DNA from: Pseudomonadota bacterium
GTDB lineage: Bacteria; Pseudomonadota; Gammaproteobacteria; Burkholderiales; Rhodocyclaceae
NCBI GenBank assembly: GCA_026399515.1
Contig: JAPLQT010000106.1
Location: forward strand, 739 to 64,738
Reading direction: 5' to 3'
Length of the DNA stretch: 64,000 bases
The translations under genes were made by a program, and so were the position numbers. Positions 41,910-51,918 of this stretch are shown piece by piece; position 1 is the stretch's first letter, and every line of letters begins with the position of its first letter. The notes under the pieces are model-generated. The model did no database searches. It had not been told where the DNA came from and saw nothing but the letters and a program-made list of their open reading frames with translations.

Positions 41910-44900
41910 ATGTCCGTCGCCCAAACCGTCCAGAGTTTTACCGGCATATCCAATGAAAACGAGTTCTATGGTCACCACTACCTGGCCGAAGTCTTCAAGG
42001 GCGACATCCGCACCCTGATTGAAAGCTGGCAAGCGACTGAAGAGGCTGGTGCTCAGGCCATTGCGGCCGGCACGGCAAACGAAGATTCCCGCGCAGAAAC
42101 TCGGGCGCCCTTCAAGCGGCTCGGCGGGCTGGGCGGCAAGTGGTTTGCCGGTCTCGCGAGCCACGGCCGCCTGACAGAAGATGCCGAGCGTCTGCAAAGC
42201 CACTTGCAACTTCACACTCCCCTGCTGGAAGCACTGGGCTACAAGCTCAAACTGCAGCAAATTGAGTTGCAGGGCGGCATGCCCGTGCCGGTCTGGGCCG
42301 CATTTGGCGAAGCGCATCAGGCACCTCAGCTCCTCATCGTCCCCGCCTACCAACCGGGCCGCGAAGACGAAGAGCCGCTCGATCACCACCTGACCGCCGC
42401 CCACTACGGCGGGCAGGAGATTCCCAACGCCTTCAAGAAACTGACTTGGCTGGAGATCATCAGCGAAGCTCTGTTTGGCACCGACCAGCCGCCGCGATAC
42501 GTCATATTGGTCGGCTTCAAGGAATGGCTGCTGCTCGACCGCTACAAGTGGCCCAACAACCGTTTGCTGCGTTTTGACTGGACGGAAATTCTCGACCGCA
42601 AGGAAACCTACACCCTGCAAGCGGCAGCGGCTTTGCTGCATCACGACAGCCTCGCCCCCACTCAAGGGACCAGCCTGCTCGACGGTCTTGATGAAAACGC
42701 CCACAAGCACGCCTTCGGCGTCAGCGAAGACCTCAAGTACGCACTGCGTGAAGCCATCGAACTGCTGGGCAACGAGGCCGTGCAACAACTCCGGCAAAAA
42801 GCTCAGGCCAGCAAGCAAGGTTTCTACACCGGCAAGGATGCTGTCGATGCCGGCGACTTGAGTCTTGAATGCCTGCGTCTGGTGTATCGCTTGCTGTTCA
42901 TGTTCTACATCGAAGCACGGCCAGAGCTGGGCTACGTGCCGATCCAGAAAAGCGAGACCTACGCCAAGGGCTACAGCCTTGAATCCTTGCGTGATCTGGA
43001 ACTGACCCAGCTCAACACATCCACCGCCCGCGACGGCCTCTTTTTCGATGCCACGCTGCGCCGGCTTTTCTCGCTCATTGGCCAGGGCTGCGGGGCCGCC
43101 GCACAGCAGAGCGTTCTCGCCGGCAGTGTGAAAGAAGCCTTCGCGCTGGCTCCACTCGACAGCAAACTGTTCGATCCTGCTGCGACACCTTTGCTTAATC
43201 AGGTGCGTTTCCCCAACCATGTTTGGCAACGCGTCATCCGCCTCATGTCGCTTTCCGGCGGCAAGCACAAGGGGCGCGTCAGCTATCAGTTGCTCTCCAT
43301 CAACCAGCTTGGTGCGGTCTACGAGGCGTTGCTTTCTTATCGCGGCTTCTTTGCACCGGAAGACCTCTACGAAGTCCAGCCGGAACCCAAGAAAGCCGCC
43401 AAAACCACCAGCGACGATGATGATGAAGAAGAAGACGGCGAACAAGACAGCGGTGGCGGCACCACCGACCTCATGGACAGCGCCTGGTTTGTCCCGGCCA
43501 GCCGCATCGATCAATACAAACCCGGCGAACGGGTGCATGACATCGACGAGCAAGGCCACAAGAAGCTGCGCATCTATCCGCGTGACACCTTCATCTACCG
43601 GCTAGCCGGGCGCGACCGGCAGAAGAGCGCCAGCTACTACACCCCGCAGGTGCTCACCCGTTGCCTGGTCAAATACGCGCTCAAGGAACTGCTGAAAGAC
43701 AAAACGGCCGACGACATCCTCACCCTCACCGTGGTCGAGCCAGCCATGGGCAGCGCGGCGTTCTTGAACGAAGCCGTCAATCAGCTCGCCGAAGCCTATC
43801 TGGAACGAAGGCAGGCCGAACTCAAGCGCCGCATTCCGCACGAGCAATACACCGTCGAGCTGCAAAAGACCCGCATGTACATTGCCGACCGCAATGTCTA
43901 TGGCGTCGACTTGAACCCCATCGCCACCGAGTTGGCCGAAGTCAGTCTCTGGCTCAATGCCATCTATGGCGAACCCACGGAGCCAGGCAAGCCGCCCAAA
44001 GCTGCCCGCGTACCGTGGTTTGGCTATCAACTGTTTGCCGGCAACAGCCTCATCGGTGCGCGGCGCGAAGTGTTTCCAGCCAGCTTGTTACGGAAAGGCA
44101 GCAAGCCCGCTTGGTACGACGAAGCCCCGCGCCGGCTCGACCCGCAAGTGCCGACGCGTAAGGCGGATGAGGTCTATCACTTCCTGCTGCCCGATACCGG
44201 CATGGCCAACTATACCGACAAGGTGGCCAAGCAGCTTTACAGAGAGGACTTTGATCGCCTCAAGCTCTGGCGCACGGCCATGAACAAGCCGCTGGAAGCG
44301 CATGAAATCCGGCGCCTGCAGCAACTATCCGACGCCATTGATCAATTGTGGGCAGAACACGCCAAGCTAGTGGCGGCAGATCGTGTTCGTACTGAAGACC
44401 CGCTGGCGCTTTGGCCCGCCAGTTCAACATCCGAAGTCACAAGCACGCGCGCCCAGAAGGAAGCCATCCGCACCAAGGGCCTGCTCAATCAGGACGACGA
44501 TTACGCCACGCCTTACCGCCGCCTCAAGCTGGTGATGGATTACTGGTGCGCGCTGTGGTTCTGGCCGATTACGCAGAGCGCTGATCTGCCCAGCCGTGAG
44601 CAATGGTGGCTGGAGATTGGGGCGATCCTTGAGGGCAACATCGTCGATCTGGCACCGCAGACCCAAATTGACTTCACGCCTGCGCCGGTCGCGCAGCAGT
44701 TACTCCCGGACGTGCAGGACACGCTCTTTGGTTCCGTGCAGCCCATGCTAGCCACCAATCCGGTGCAACCCAACCTGCACGACAAGTTTGGCCAGTTGCG
44801 CATTAGCAAATTGAGGCAGCATTTTCCGAGAGTGGTAACCGTTGAAGCCATTGCCAAGCAGCGCCGCTTCATGCACTGGGAGCTAACGTTTGCTGACGTA

Positions 44901-46985
44901 TTTGCCAAGCGAGGTGGTTTTGACTTGGTGCTGGGGAATCCACCTTGGCTCAAGGTGACATGGAACGAAGCTGGAATCTTGGGCGAAACAAACCCTCTTG
45001 TGGCCATTCGTAAGCTCAGTGCCACCGAACTCGCGCAACAGCGCAGCGATGCATTCGCTCAATACCCCATCCTTCAAGCCGATTGGACGGCAGAACTGGA
45101 GGAAGCCGAAGCGATGCAAAACTACCTCAACGCACAACAAAACTATCCACTACTTAGAGGGATGATATCCAATCTTTACAAATGCTTCATGCCTGTTGGC
45201 TGGGCGCTTGCCAGCAAGCACGGGGTGGTCGGCTATCTGCATCCTCAAGGCCCGTATGACGACCCCAATGGCGGAAGATTTCGTGAGGCGATCTATGCAC
45301 GATTGCGGGCACATTTCCAGTTTCAGAATGAACTGAAGCTCTTTGATATCGGCAACCGCAACAAGTTTGGCATAAACATCTTCGGTCCGGAACAAACTGC
45401 ACCGATGTTTGATCTTGTGGCAAACCTCTATACCCCCACAACTATAGACGCTTGTTATTTTCATGATGGATCAGGAATGGCTGGCGGTATCAAGAGCGAG
45501 GTAGATGAATGGAACACATCGGGTCACGCTGATCGTATTGTTCATATTGGCGACGCTCAATTAAAGGTCTTTGCTGCGCTCTACGACGAACCCGGCACGC
45601 CACCGCGTCGTGCCCGCCTGCCGGCCTTGCACGCTGGGCAACTCTCTAGCGTATTGGCCAAACTCGCCGCTTATCCGAGCCGTTTGGCCGATCTGGGCGA
45701 TGACTATTTTTCCACCGAGATGTGGCACGAAACCATGCAGCAGCATGACGGTACGATTGTTCGTAACGCCGATCGCAGCTCACCCTTTGCAGCGACGCCT
45801 GAAGACTGGGTGCTGTCCGGCCCACATTTTTCCTTAGCTAACCCGCTTTATCAGACCCCGAAGGCCATATGCTCTACTCATCGAGCCTACGAGGGTATCA
45901 ACCTGGAAACGCTCCCCGACGACTACCTGCCGCGCAGCAACTATCGCCCGATGGCAGATCGTGCAGAATTTCGGCGTCGAATTCCAACGCTAAGTTGGAC
46001 TGAACGTGGCGTACAAGGCACCAGTAAAGTCACCGAATACTTTAGGCTTGTTCATCGTCGACGGCTTAGTCAAAGCGGGGAGCGAACGCTAATTCCTATC
46101 TTGACTCCACCCGGAACTACTCACGTCAACACATCTATCTGTAGCACGTTCAAAAGCATAGATCTGATGCTTGACGCGTGCACATCCATGACTTCGATAA
46201 CGTTCGATTATTTTGTTAAGTCAACTGGCCAAGGTGACTTTACAACTGGGGCAATGGCCTACGTTCCATTAGTTCACTGCGAGACGGCTATACCCCGGAT
46301 CCTGGCTCTAAACTGCCTCACCAACCACTACGCCCCGCTCTGGGCCGAAGTCTTCACCACCACGCAAAAGTCGGCGCTGGCGGGACGGCGTGCTGATGTG
46401 CAGAATCATCCCTTCACCGCTCAAGGCTGGAGCCAACCAGATAACCCGCGCCTGCCGCAGGATTTCTTCGCCAAGCTCACACCCGAATGGCAGCGCAATT
46501 GCGCCCTGAGAACGGACTACTCTCGCCGCATGGCGCTGGTCGAAATCGACGTGCTGGTGGCACAAGCCCTTGGTCTCACTCTGGATGAACTGCTGCTCAT
46601 CTACCGCGTGCAGTTTCCGGTAATGCAGGGGTACGAGCGCGACACCTGGTACGACATGGCCGGCCGCATCATCTTCACCATCAGCAAGGGCCTCGTCGGC
46701 GTCGGCCTGCCGCGCAAGGGCAGCCGCAGCACCGCTGACGTGACCTTCACCACCCCCGACGGCCGCAGCAAGACCGGCAAGTTTGGCTGGGATGACCTCC
46801 GCCATTTGCAGGATGCTGGCAACTTGCCCGCTGGCAGCACCGTCACCACCACCGTCATCGACGACACACAACCCGGCGGCCCGCAAACTCGCATCCGAAG
46901 CTACACCGCCCCCTTCGCCCTCGCCAGCCGCGAAGCCGATTACCGAATCGCGTGGGCTTTCTTTGAGCAGGAAATGGGGAAATGA
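41910..46985 (+). CDS. Giant N6-adenine DNA methyltransferase (DrmMI/Eco57I-like)
   Basis: A 1,691-aa protein 16 bases after the helicase. The catalytic domain lies in the middle: SASYYTPQVLTRCLVKYAL, SAM-binding motif I TVVEPAMGSAAFLNEAV (near residue 610), NVYGVDLNPIATELAEVSLWLN and motif IV FDLVLGNPPWLKV (NPPW near 1010), the N-P-P-x signature of gamma-class N6-adenine methylases. A VGYLHPQGPYDDPNGGRFREAIYARLRAHFQF stretch resembles BREX PglX and DISARM DrmMI enzymes. Acidic low-complexity DDDDEEEDGEQDSGGG sits near 510. It should mark host DNA; no nuclease motif is evident in it. Confidence 0.85.
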   Translation: MSVAQTVQSFTGISNENEFYGHHYLAEVFKGDIRTLIESWQATEEAGAQAIAAGTANEDSRAETRAPFKRLGGLGGKWFAGLASHGRLTEDAERLQSHLQLHTPLLEALGYKLKLQQIELQGGMPVPVWAAFGEAHQAPQLLIVPAYQPGREDEEPLDHHLTAAHYGGQEIPNAFKKLTWLEIISEALFGTDQPPRYVILVGFKEWLLLDRYKWPNNRLLRFDWTEILDRKETYTLQAAAALLHHDSLAPTQGTSLLDGLDENAHKHAFGVSEDLKYALREAIELLGNEAVQQLRQKAQASKQGFYTGKDAVDAGDLSLECLRLVYRLLFMFYIEARPELGYVPIQKSETYAKGYSLESLRDLELTQLNTSTARDGLFFDATLRRLFSLIGQGCGAAAQQSVLAGSVKEAFALAPLDSKLFDPAATPLLNQVRFPNHVWQRVIRLMSLSGGKHKGRVSYQLLSINQLGAVYEALLSYRGFFAPEDLYEVQPEPKKAAKTTSDDDDEEEDGEQDSGGGTTDLMDSAWFVPASRIDQYKPGERVHDIDEQGHKKLRIYPRDTFIYRLAGRDRQKSASYYTPQVLTRCLVKYALKELLKDKTADDILTLTVVEPAMGSAAFLNEAVNQLAEAYLERRQAELKRRIPHEQYTVELQKTRMYIADRNVYGVDLNPIATELAEVSLWLNAIYGEPTEPGKPPKAARVPWFGYQLFAGNSLIGARREVFPASLLRKGSKPAWYDEAPRRLDPQVPTRKADEVYHFLLPDTGMANYTDKVAKQLYREDFDRLKLWRTAMNKPLEAHEIRRLQQLSDAIDQLWAEHAKLVAADRVRTEDPLALWPASSTSEVTSTRAQKEAIRTKGLLNQDDDYATPYRRLKLVMDYWCALWFWPITQSADLPSREQWWLEIGAILEGNIVDLAPQTQIDFTPAPVAQQLLPDVQDTLFGSVQPMLATNPVQPNLHDKFGQLRISKLRQHFPRVVTVEAIAKQRRFMHWELTFADVFAKRGGFDLVLGNPPWLKVTWNEAGILGETNPLVAIRKLSATELAQQRSDAFAQYPILQADWTAELEEAEAMQNYLNAQQNYPLLRGMISNLYKCFMPVGWALASKHGVVGYLHPQGPYDDPNGGRFREAIYARLRAHFQFQNELKLFDIGNRNKFGINIFGPEQTAPMFDLVANLYTPTTIDACYFHDGSGMAGGIKSEVDEWNTSGHADRIVHIGDAQLKVFAALYDEPGTPPRRARLPALHAGQLSSVLAKLAAYPSRLADLGDDYFSTEMWHETMQQHDGTIVRNADRSSPFAATPEDWVLSGPHFSLANPLYQTPKAICSTHRAYEGINLETLPDDYLPRSNYRPMADRAEFRRRIPTLSWTERGVQGTSKVTEYFRLVHRRRLSQSGERTLIPILTPPGTTHVNTSICSTFKSIDLMLDACTSMTSITFDYFVKSTGQGDFTTGAMAYVPLVHCETAIPRILALNCLTNHYAPLWAEVFTTTQKSALAGRRADVQNHPFTAQGWSQPDNPRLPQDFFAKLTPEWQRNCALRTDYSRRMALVEIDVLVAQALGLTLDELLLIYRVQFPVMQGYERDTWYDMAGRIIFTISKGLVGVGLPRKGSRSTADVTFTTPDGRSKTGKFGWDDLRHLQDAGNLPAGSTVTTTVIDDTQPGGPQTRIRSYTAPFALASREADYRIAWAFFEQEMGK

Positions 46986-48331
46986 CGATGGCTCCAACTA
47001 CCTTCACCGTTGTCAATGACGAAACCCTGGTGGCATCGATCACAGCGACGACACAGACACTGGTCTACGTCGCGCCGGGAATCACCAAACCAGTCGTCGA
47101 GGCGTTGGCTGAGCGACTGGATTCACAACGGAATCTGCAATGCACGCTGATTCTCGATCTGGATCCGGAGGTCTATCGCTTGGGTTACGGGACCGAAGAG
47201 GGCTTGCTCGCACTCCAGGCGTTGGCCGCCAGGCATCACCTGGAACTTCGCCAGCAAGAAGGCATTCGTATCGGCCTGTTGATTACGGACGGGCAAACCG
47301 TGCTCTATTCGCCGACACCGATGCTGATTGAAGCGGGCTCGATGTCCGTCAGCAAACCCAACGCAGTGGTCATCTCGGCCAAGGGCGATTCCACCGCTGC
47401 CTTGATGCAGGCATGCGCTGCGAACGGCGCCGCGAAAGACACTACGCCTATTCCTCAACAAGCGGAAATCGGCCAGAAGGCGGCCACGCCCGTCGAGGTG
47501 AGTGCGTCCCTCAAGGCGCTGAAGGATATTCCGCCGAAGATATTCGATGTTGCCCGAATCGAGCGTATCTTCGAATCAAAGATTCAATTCGTCGAACTCG
47601 AAGTCACGGGTTACCGCCTCTCGACCAAGAAGGTGAGCATTCCGAACGATCTGCTGGTCGGTGAAGACAGCACACTCAAGGAGAAGCTGAAGAACAGCTT
47701 TACGCTGCTGCAAGGCGACCAGATGCTGAAAGTTGCCATTCCTGAGTTCGATGCGGAGCTCAAGCCAGCGGCCAGTGCGGATGGAAAGCCAAAAACTGTG
47801 GTTTGGTCGGAGGCTGAGCTGGAGAAGCAAAGGAAAGCGCTCTACGAAGATTTTCTGATCAACGTACCGCGCTTCGGCCAAGTCATCATGCGCAACCGCC
47901 GGAAAGACTTCGACGCCCGAATTGCGCTTCTGCGGAAGCAGATCGAAGCATTCAAGGCTGCTGTGGAAAAGACGCTCGGGGCCTCGATCCTGATTGCGAT
48001 TGATGAGTTGGCCAAGACCCTTTTACCCCGTATCCGCGAAATGGTACCGGCGCGGTACTCAAAGTTTCTGACGGGAAGCCAGCCGAGCGATGACGAACTG
48101 TTGGGCATGATCACGTGTGATCTTGAGGCGGCGTTCGGCGGCGCGAGTGAGGTATTCAACCCGGAACTGCGCTGTGTTTTCAAGGACGTGACCTACGAGT
48201 CGATTCAAGACAAGAACTTCAAGAAGCTCTTGGGCGACGCCATGCGTCGGGCGGGCGGCGAAGGCATCGTTCGGCAATTGTTTAGCGAGCATGACGCGGC
48301 GCCGGAGGCGGCGGTTCAGCCGGGGGGCTGA
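46982..48331 (+). CDS. Conserved-looking protein of unknown function, possible degenerate PLD-type fold
   Basis: A 449-aa protein that overlaps the methyltransferase stop (ATGA). Residues 12-120 (TLVASITATTQTLVYVAPGITKPVVEALAERL, LQCTLILDLDPEVYRLGYGTEEGLLALQALAARHHLELRQQEGIRIGLLITDGQTVLYSPTPMLIE) follow the strand/helix order of phospholipase-D-like domains but carry no HxK catalytic motif. The rest is alpha-helical (KQIEAFKAAVEKTLGASILIAIDELAKTLLPRIREM). DISARM contains a PLD-family protein (DrmC), so the position is suggestive. I regard the PLD link as weak. Confidence 0.7.
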   Translation: MTMAPTTFTVVNDETLVASITATTQTLVYVAPGITKPVVEALAERLDSQRNLQCTLILDLDPEVYRLGYGTEEGLLALQALAARHHLELRQQEGIRIGLLITDGQTVLYSPTPMLIEAGSMSVSKPNAVVISAKGDSTAALMQACAANGAAKDTTPIPQQAEIGQKAATPVEVSASLKALKDIPPKIFDVARIERIFESKIQFVELEVTGYRLSTKKVSIPNDLLVGEDSTLKEKLKNSFTLLQGDQMLKVAIPEFDAELKPAASADGKPKTVVWSEAELEKQRKALYEDFLINVPRFGQVIMRNRRKDFDARIALLRKQIEAFKAAVEKTLGASILIAIDELAKTLLPRIREMVPARYSKFLTGSQPSDDELLGMITCDLEAAFGGASEVFNPELRCVFKDVTYESIQDKNFKKLLGDAMRRAGGEGIVRQLFSEHDAAPEAAVQPGG

Positions 48332-48349
48332 GACCAATGTTTTGTCTTG

Positions 48350-48366
48350 GGCTCATTCTGTGAGCC
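48350..48366. terminator. Small inverted repeat GGCTCA-TTCTG-TGAGCC
   Basis: A perfect six-base-arm hairpin 19 bases after the preceding stop, in the gap between two array genes, with no long T-run. It may be a weak terminator or an mRNA processing site. A related word, GGGTGCATTCTGTGAGCC, occurs at 31278-31295. Confidence 0.3.
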
Positions 48367-48406
48367 GGCGGTTTCGTATTCTCGCGATCCACGAATAAGA
48401 ATCGAT

Positions 48407-49303
48407 GTGCGAGCGGCAGTGTCGTTGCTGAAGACCCGCTACCAAGCAGTACTGACCCATGACTCCGGCCACACGGATACCGGGCCGACGTGGATTTTTA
48501 CGATACCCAAGCCAAGGGGGGCGCAGGTTGCTGTGCGGATGAATAAGCGCGATCTGTCCCTCTACCTTCGCGACAAGACTTGGGATGGAAAGACACTTGA
48601 GCCACTGCTCGCTGGCCTGGCCGAGGTAAAGGATCGCTACCCGCAACCCGGAAAGAATCCCGCAAACAGTTTATTGAGCCAAGAGGACGCGCCGTATTTG
48701 CGGCCCAGCGAGTTCAATCGACTGTTGCTGATCCGCCCGCGGATGGAGGCGCTCGAGCAAATTCTGGATCTTTACCTGGCGCATTCTTCGGCACAGGAGC
48801 TCACTGCCACTGATGCGGTCGAGTCGGAGCCTTTGCCGGACGATGCAAAGCGGAAAGCCGCCAGGAAAGCTGTAATCAGTGCAGACGAGCTGCTGGCGCA
48901 ACTTGATCGCAATGCCGCTACCGGTCGCGCGGGAGAGGCGATCGCGTTCGCCGATGAACTGAGCCGGTTGCGGGTACTCGGATGCCCCGATCCTCAACGT
49001 TATGTTGAGCTTGTCGCCCAGACCGACGTCGGCCGGGGATATGACATTGCCTCGCAATGGCCCAGTGAGGAGCGCTGCATCGAGGTCAAGACGACGACCG
49101 CTTCGGGTAGTGATTTCTTCATCACGGAGAACGAACAGCAGGTCTTGGCTGCGATGGGCCCGAAGGCTTGGTTGTATCGCGTCGACATGCTGGGGGAGGG
49201 CAGTGGAAACGTTGTCGCTCGAATTCAGGATCCGATGAGCACGATTCCAGGCGAAGCGATGCGGCCGGTCGTATGGCGAGTCAGCATGGCGGGATGGACA
49301 TGA
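48407..49303 (+). CDS. DUF3883-domain protein (putative PD-(D/E)xK nuclease)
   Basis: Read from GTG 48407 (298 aa); a longer frame from TTG 48347 also exists and neither start has a strong ribosome binding site. The C-terminal 100 residues carry the DUF3883 signature VGRGYDIASQWPSEERCIEVKTT...DFFITENEQQVLAAMGPKAWLYRVD; the D...E-x-K spacing (GYDIAS, then IEVKTT) fits a PD-(D/E)xK nuclease-like core. The N-terminal half is of unknown type. DUF3883 is found fused or adjacent to sacsin-like ATPases, for instance in the plant protein NO VEIN, and the next gene here is such an ATPase. Confidence 0.8.
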   Translation: MRAAVSLLKTRYQAVLTHDSGHTDTGPTWIFTIPKPRGAQVAVRMNKRDLSLYLRDKTWDGKTLEPLLAGLAEVKDRYPQPGKNPANSLLSQEDAPYLRPSEFNRLLLIRPRMEALEQILDLYLAHSSAQELTATDAVESEPLPDDAKRKAARKAVISADELLAQLDRNAATGRAGEAIAFADELSRLRVLGCPDPQRYVELVAQTDVGRGYDIASQWPSEERCIEVKTTTASGSDFFITENEQQVLAAMGPKAWLYRVDMLGEGSGNVVARIQDPMSTIPGEAMRPVVWRVSMAGWT

Positions 49304-49392
49304 CTTGCTGAGAAATCTTTGCGTGGCACACGGGGTCGGCTAGCCGAAGAGAGTGCTCAGAAGCAGCTGGATAAAGAATCGGGGAGTAGGAA

Positions 49393-51918
49393 ATGCCTGG
49401 CTTCAGATCTGATCACATCAACCTGATCGCGGCGAATCTCCGTGATCGATACAAGTCCGGCTTTCCAATTCTCAAAGAGTTGATACAGAACGCGGATGAC
49501 GCCAAGGCCGCTACGCTTGTCTTCGGTTATCACCCCGGTTTCGCCGGGCAATCATCGCATCCGCTGCTACAAGGGCCGGCACTTTGGGTGCTAAACGACG
49601 GCGAGTTCAAGGATTCCGACAAGCGGGCGATTCAGTCGTTTGGCTTGAACAGCAAGGCAGGCGAGTCTGGGGCAATCGGCAAGTTCGGCCTTGGCATGAA
49701 GAGCGTCTTTCACCTTTGCGAAGCGTTCTTCTACGTAGCGTTTGATGGCGATCGACCGCATGGGGTGATTCTCAACCCCTGGTTCGATCCGGAAGGCGAA
49801 GATGTCTTCCATAACCGATGGGAGCAGGTCGCCGACGAAGACTTTGAGCGAATGCACCAGATTGCAGCAGGCCATCGACAAGTTGCGCCCGGCAAGAGCT
49901 ATCTGCAGCTTTGGTTGCCGCTACGGATGCGTGCACATGTGCCCCAGCACGATGGCAAGCCTTATGGAGCGATCATCGACAAGTTTCCGGGTGATGACCC
50001 ATCGCAGGAACTCGCCTTCCTTCATGAAAAATCACTGCCACAACGCATTTCATCGATCCTCCCGCTGTTGAAAAGGCTGGAATCGGTGGGCCTTGCGGGC
50101 AATGAGTCCGCTCCCGGCTTTGCCGTGCGTCTTGAGCTTGATGCCGGGTCACGGCGTGTCGACCACACGTCCCATGCGATGGTTGCGACTGGCGTTGTCA
50201 AAGAGTCGTCGTCGAGCAAGGAATTGCTGAAGTTCTACGTGCGCCAGAACGCACAGCCGACAAGTTCCCCGTTTACCGGGCTGCAGAGCCTTGATTCCTG
50301 GCCAAAAACGATGCGCCAGAGCGAAAGCGGCGCCCGCGAGCAGGTGGCCGACAAGTCGGAAGCGGAGGGTGCGGTGTTGATCTCGCACGCCGACGCCGAT
50401 ATTGCACACCTGCAATTGCGCTGGGCGGTCTTCCTGCCGACAGAAGATGGCATGCAGTCCTATGAAGCGGCATTGAGTTCCGGGAAACGCCGATATCAAA
50501 TCGTGCTGCACGGGCAGTTTTTTGTCGATGCAGGTCGGCGGGGGATTGGTGCCTTTCGGCATCTCGCTGATACGCAAGTGGATGTGCGCCCTGACCTCGA
50601 TGATGCTGATCTACACGTTGCATGGAATCAGGCGATTGCGCAACGTGTCGTACTGCCTGAAGTCCTCCCGGCCTTGTCCGAGTACGTAAGCAAGCACAAT
50701 CTGCCCGATGCGGACATCGAGGAAATTACTGGATTGATATTTCATGCGGCCTCGACGGAAGCCGGCGGCGCTCGGGCTTCCTTTTGCTCGATCTTCCGTC
50801 AATACCTTTTTCAACGTCACGCGTGGATATGTGAATTGCTTCCAACGGGGCGGCAATGGCGCTTGCTTGATCTGGATCGAGACAGCGTGCTGCTGCGTTT
50901 GCCACCGCCTCGTGCGAAGGACTTGACCAAGCCGTGGGCTGTCATGCCGGGCCTGAGGCAAATCTCGAATGCCATTTATTGTGATGCTTCGGCTAGCGCT
51001 CTGGTCCCACGCTTCGATGACTGGGACGAGGAGCGCCTACTGACTGTGTTGCAGGTGGATGTGGATGCGGGGTTGTGTGATCAATCGGGTCTGGAGTACC
51101 TGACGGAGTTTCTGAGCACAACGGGGCGTATTTTCCTTGAGACACATCGAGTACAGGCGGCACTGGTCCGCCTTGTGCAGCATGCTTTGCGCACCCGCCA
51201 GCTTGAGGATTTCAGTAGGGTGAAGGCGGGCTTCCGTGAACTGATTTCGCTTGTCAAGCCGGAAAACCGCGTTGTTGTCGGGCCTGCCAGTCCTGCTGCG
51301 GTTGGAGCGCTGGATCCCCGCACCTTGGCTTTACTGTTCAACTGCGAAACGAGAGTGCTGCTTATTCCCGGTGACCTTGATGCAACTGAGGAGCGAGCCG
51401 CAGGCAAGCCCAGCGACGAAGATTTTGGCGCTTGGTTTCTGGCGATTGATCGCGATATGCGCGCGCACTTGGCTGCAGACGAAACGGAAAATGAAGATCG
51501 CTCGGCGCGGATAGCGGCACTACTTAAGGCGGCAACGATCCTTCTGGGTTTGTGCGGTCTCAAAGGCGACGCAAAGGCACAAGAAGCCAGAGCGAGAATT
51601 GTGCGACTTCACCGGCGGGCCCGAATTCTATCGGCGCTCGACGTACGGACCGGTACCGAAACTCCGGAAAGCCTCGAATCACTTGAGATCATTCACGGCA
51701 CGCGACGCCTTTTCAAACAAATTTCGTTCAAACAGATCGGAACGAATTTCGACAAGTGCGGGCATGCGAAGTCCCTCTCCGATGCACTAAACAACGAAAG
51801 TGTTTTGCTGATTTCCTCCGAAATTGCCAGTTATATTTTTCTAGACGACAACCCCAAGGTTTCCGACGCTGATGACAATCTGAACTATCGAACGTCGAGG
51901 CACGGAGGATATTGTTAA
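49393..51918 (+). CDS. Sacsin-like HATPase giant protein, N-terminal part
   Basis: An 841-codon frame. Residues 3-115 are a Bergerat-type ATPase: LKELIQNADDAKAATLVF (N box, near 25-40), LWVLNDGEFKDSDKRAIQSFG (G1-like) and GAIGKFGLGMKSVFHLCEAF (lid, near 95). This is the sacsin/NO VEIN variety of the Hsp90-like GHKL fold. The rest is a long region of beta-rich and helical sequence without known motifs. It ends at 51918 with an implausible tail (NYRTSRHGGYC). The frame one base off is open from 51876 and reads SELSNVEARRIL into the next frame, so a single-base change at about 51874-51890 probably splits one gene of about 2,530 residues. Confidence 0.82.
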   Translation: MPGFRSDHINLIAANLRDRYKSGFPILKELIQNADDAKAATLVFGYHPGFAGQSSHPLLQGPALWVLNDGEFKDSDKRAIQSFGLNSKAGESGAIGKFGLGMKSVFHLCEAFFYVAFDGDRPHGVILNPWFDPEGEDVFHNRWEQVADEDFERMHQIAAGHRQVAPGKSYLQLWLPLRMRAHVPQHDGKPYGAIIDKFPGDDPSQELAFLHEKSLPQRISSILPLLKRLESVGLAGNESAPGFAVRLELDAGSRRVDHTSHAMVATGVVKESSSSKELLKFYVRQNAQPTSSPFTGLQSLDSWPKTMRQSESGAREQVADKSEAEGAVLISHADADIAHLQLRWAVFLPTEDGMQSYEAALSSGKRRYQIVLHGQFFVDAGRRGIGAFRHLADTQVDVRPDLDDADLHVAWNQAIAQRVVLPEVLPALSEYVSKHNLPDADIEEITGLIFHAASTEAGGARASFCSIFRQYLFQRHAWICELLPTGRQWRLLDLDRDSVLLRLPPPRAKDLTKPWAVMPGLRQISNAIYCDASASALVPRFDDWDEERLLTVLQVDVDAGLCDQSGLEYLTEFLSTTGRIFLETHRVQAALVRLVQHALRTRQLEDFSRVKAGFRELISLVKPENRVVVGPASPAAVGALDPRTLALLFNCETRVLLIPGDLDATEERAAGKPSDEDFGAWFLAIDRDMRAHLAADETENEDRSARIAALLKAATILLGLCGLKGDAKAQEARARIVRLHRRARILSALDVRTGTETPESLESLEIIHGTRRLFKQISFKQIGTNFDKCGHAKSLSDALNNESVLLISSEIASYIFLDDNPKVSDADDNLNYRTSRHGGYC

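Noticed and set aside
41862-43559. 565-codon minus-strand frame
   Set aside because: Long only because of GC-rich codon bias opposite the methyltransferase.
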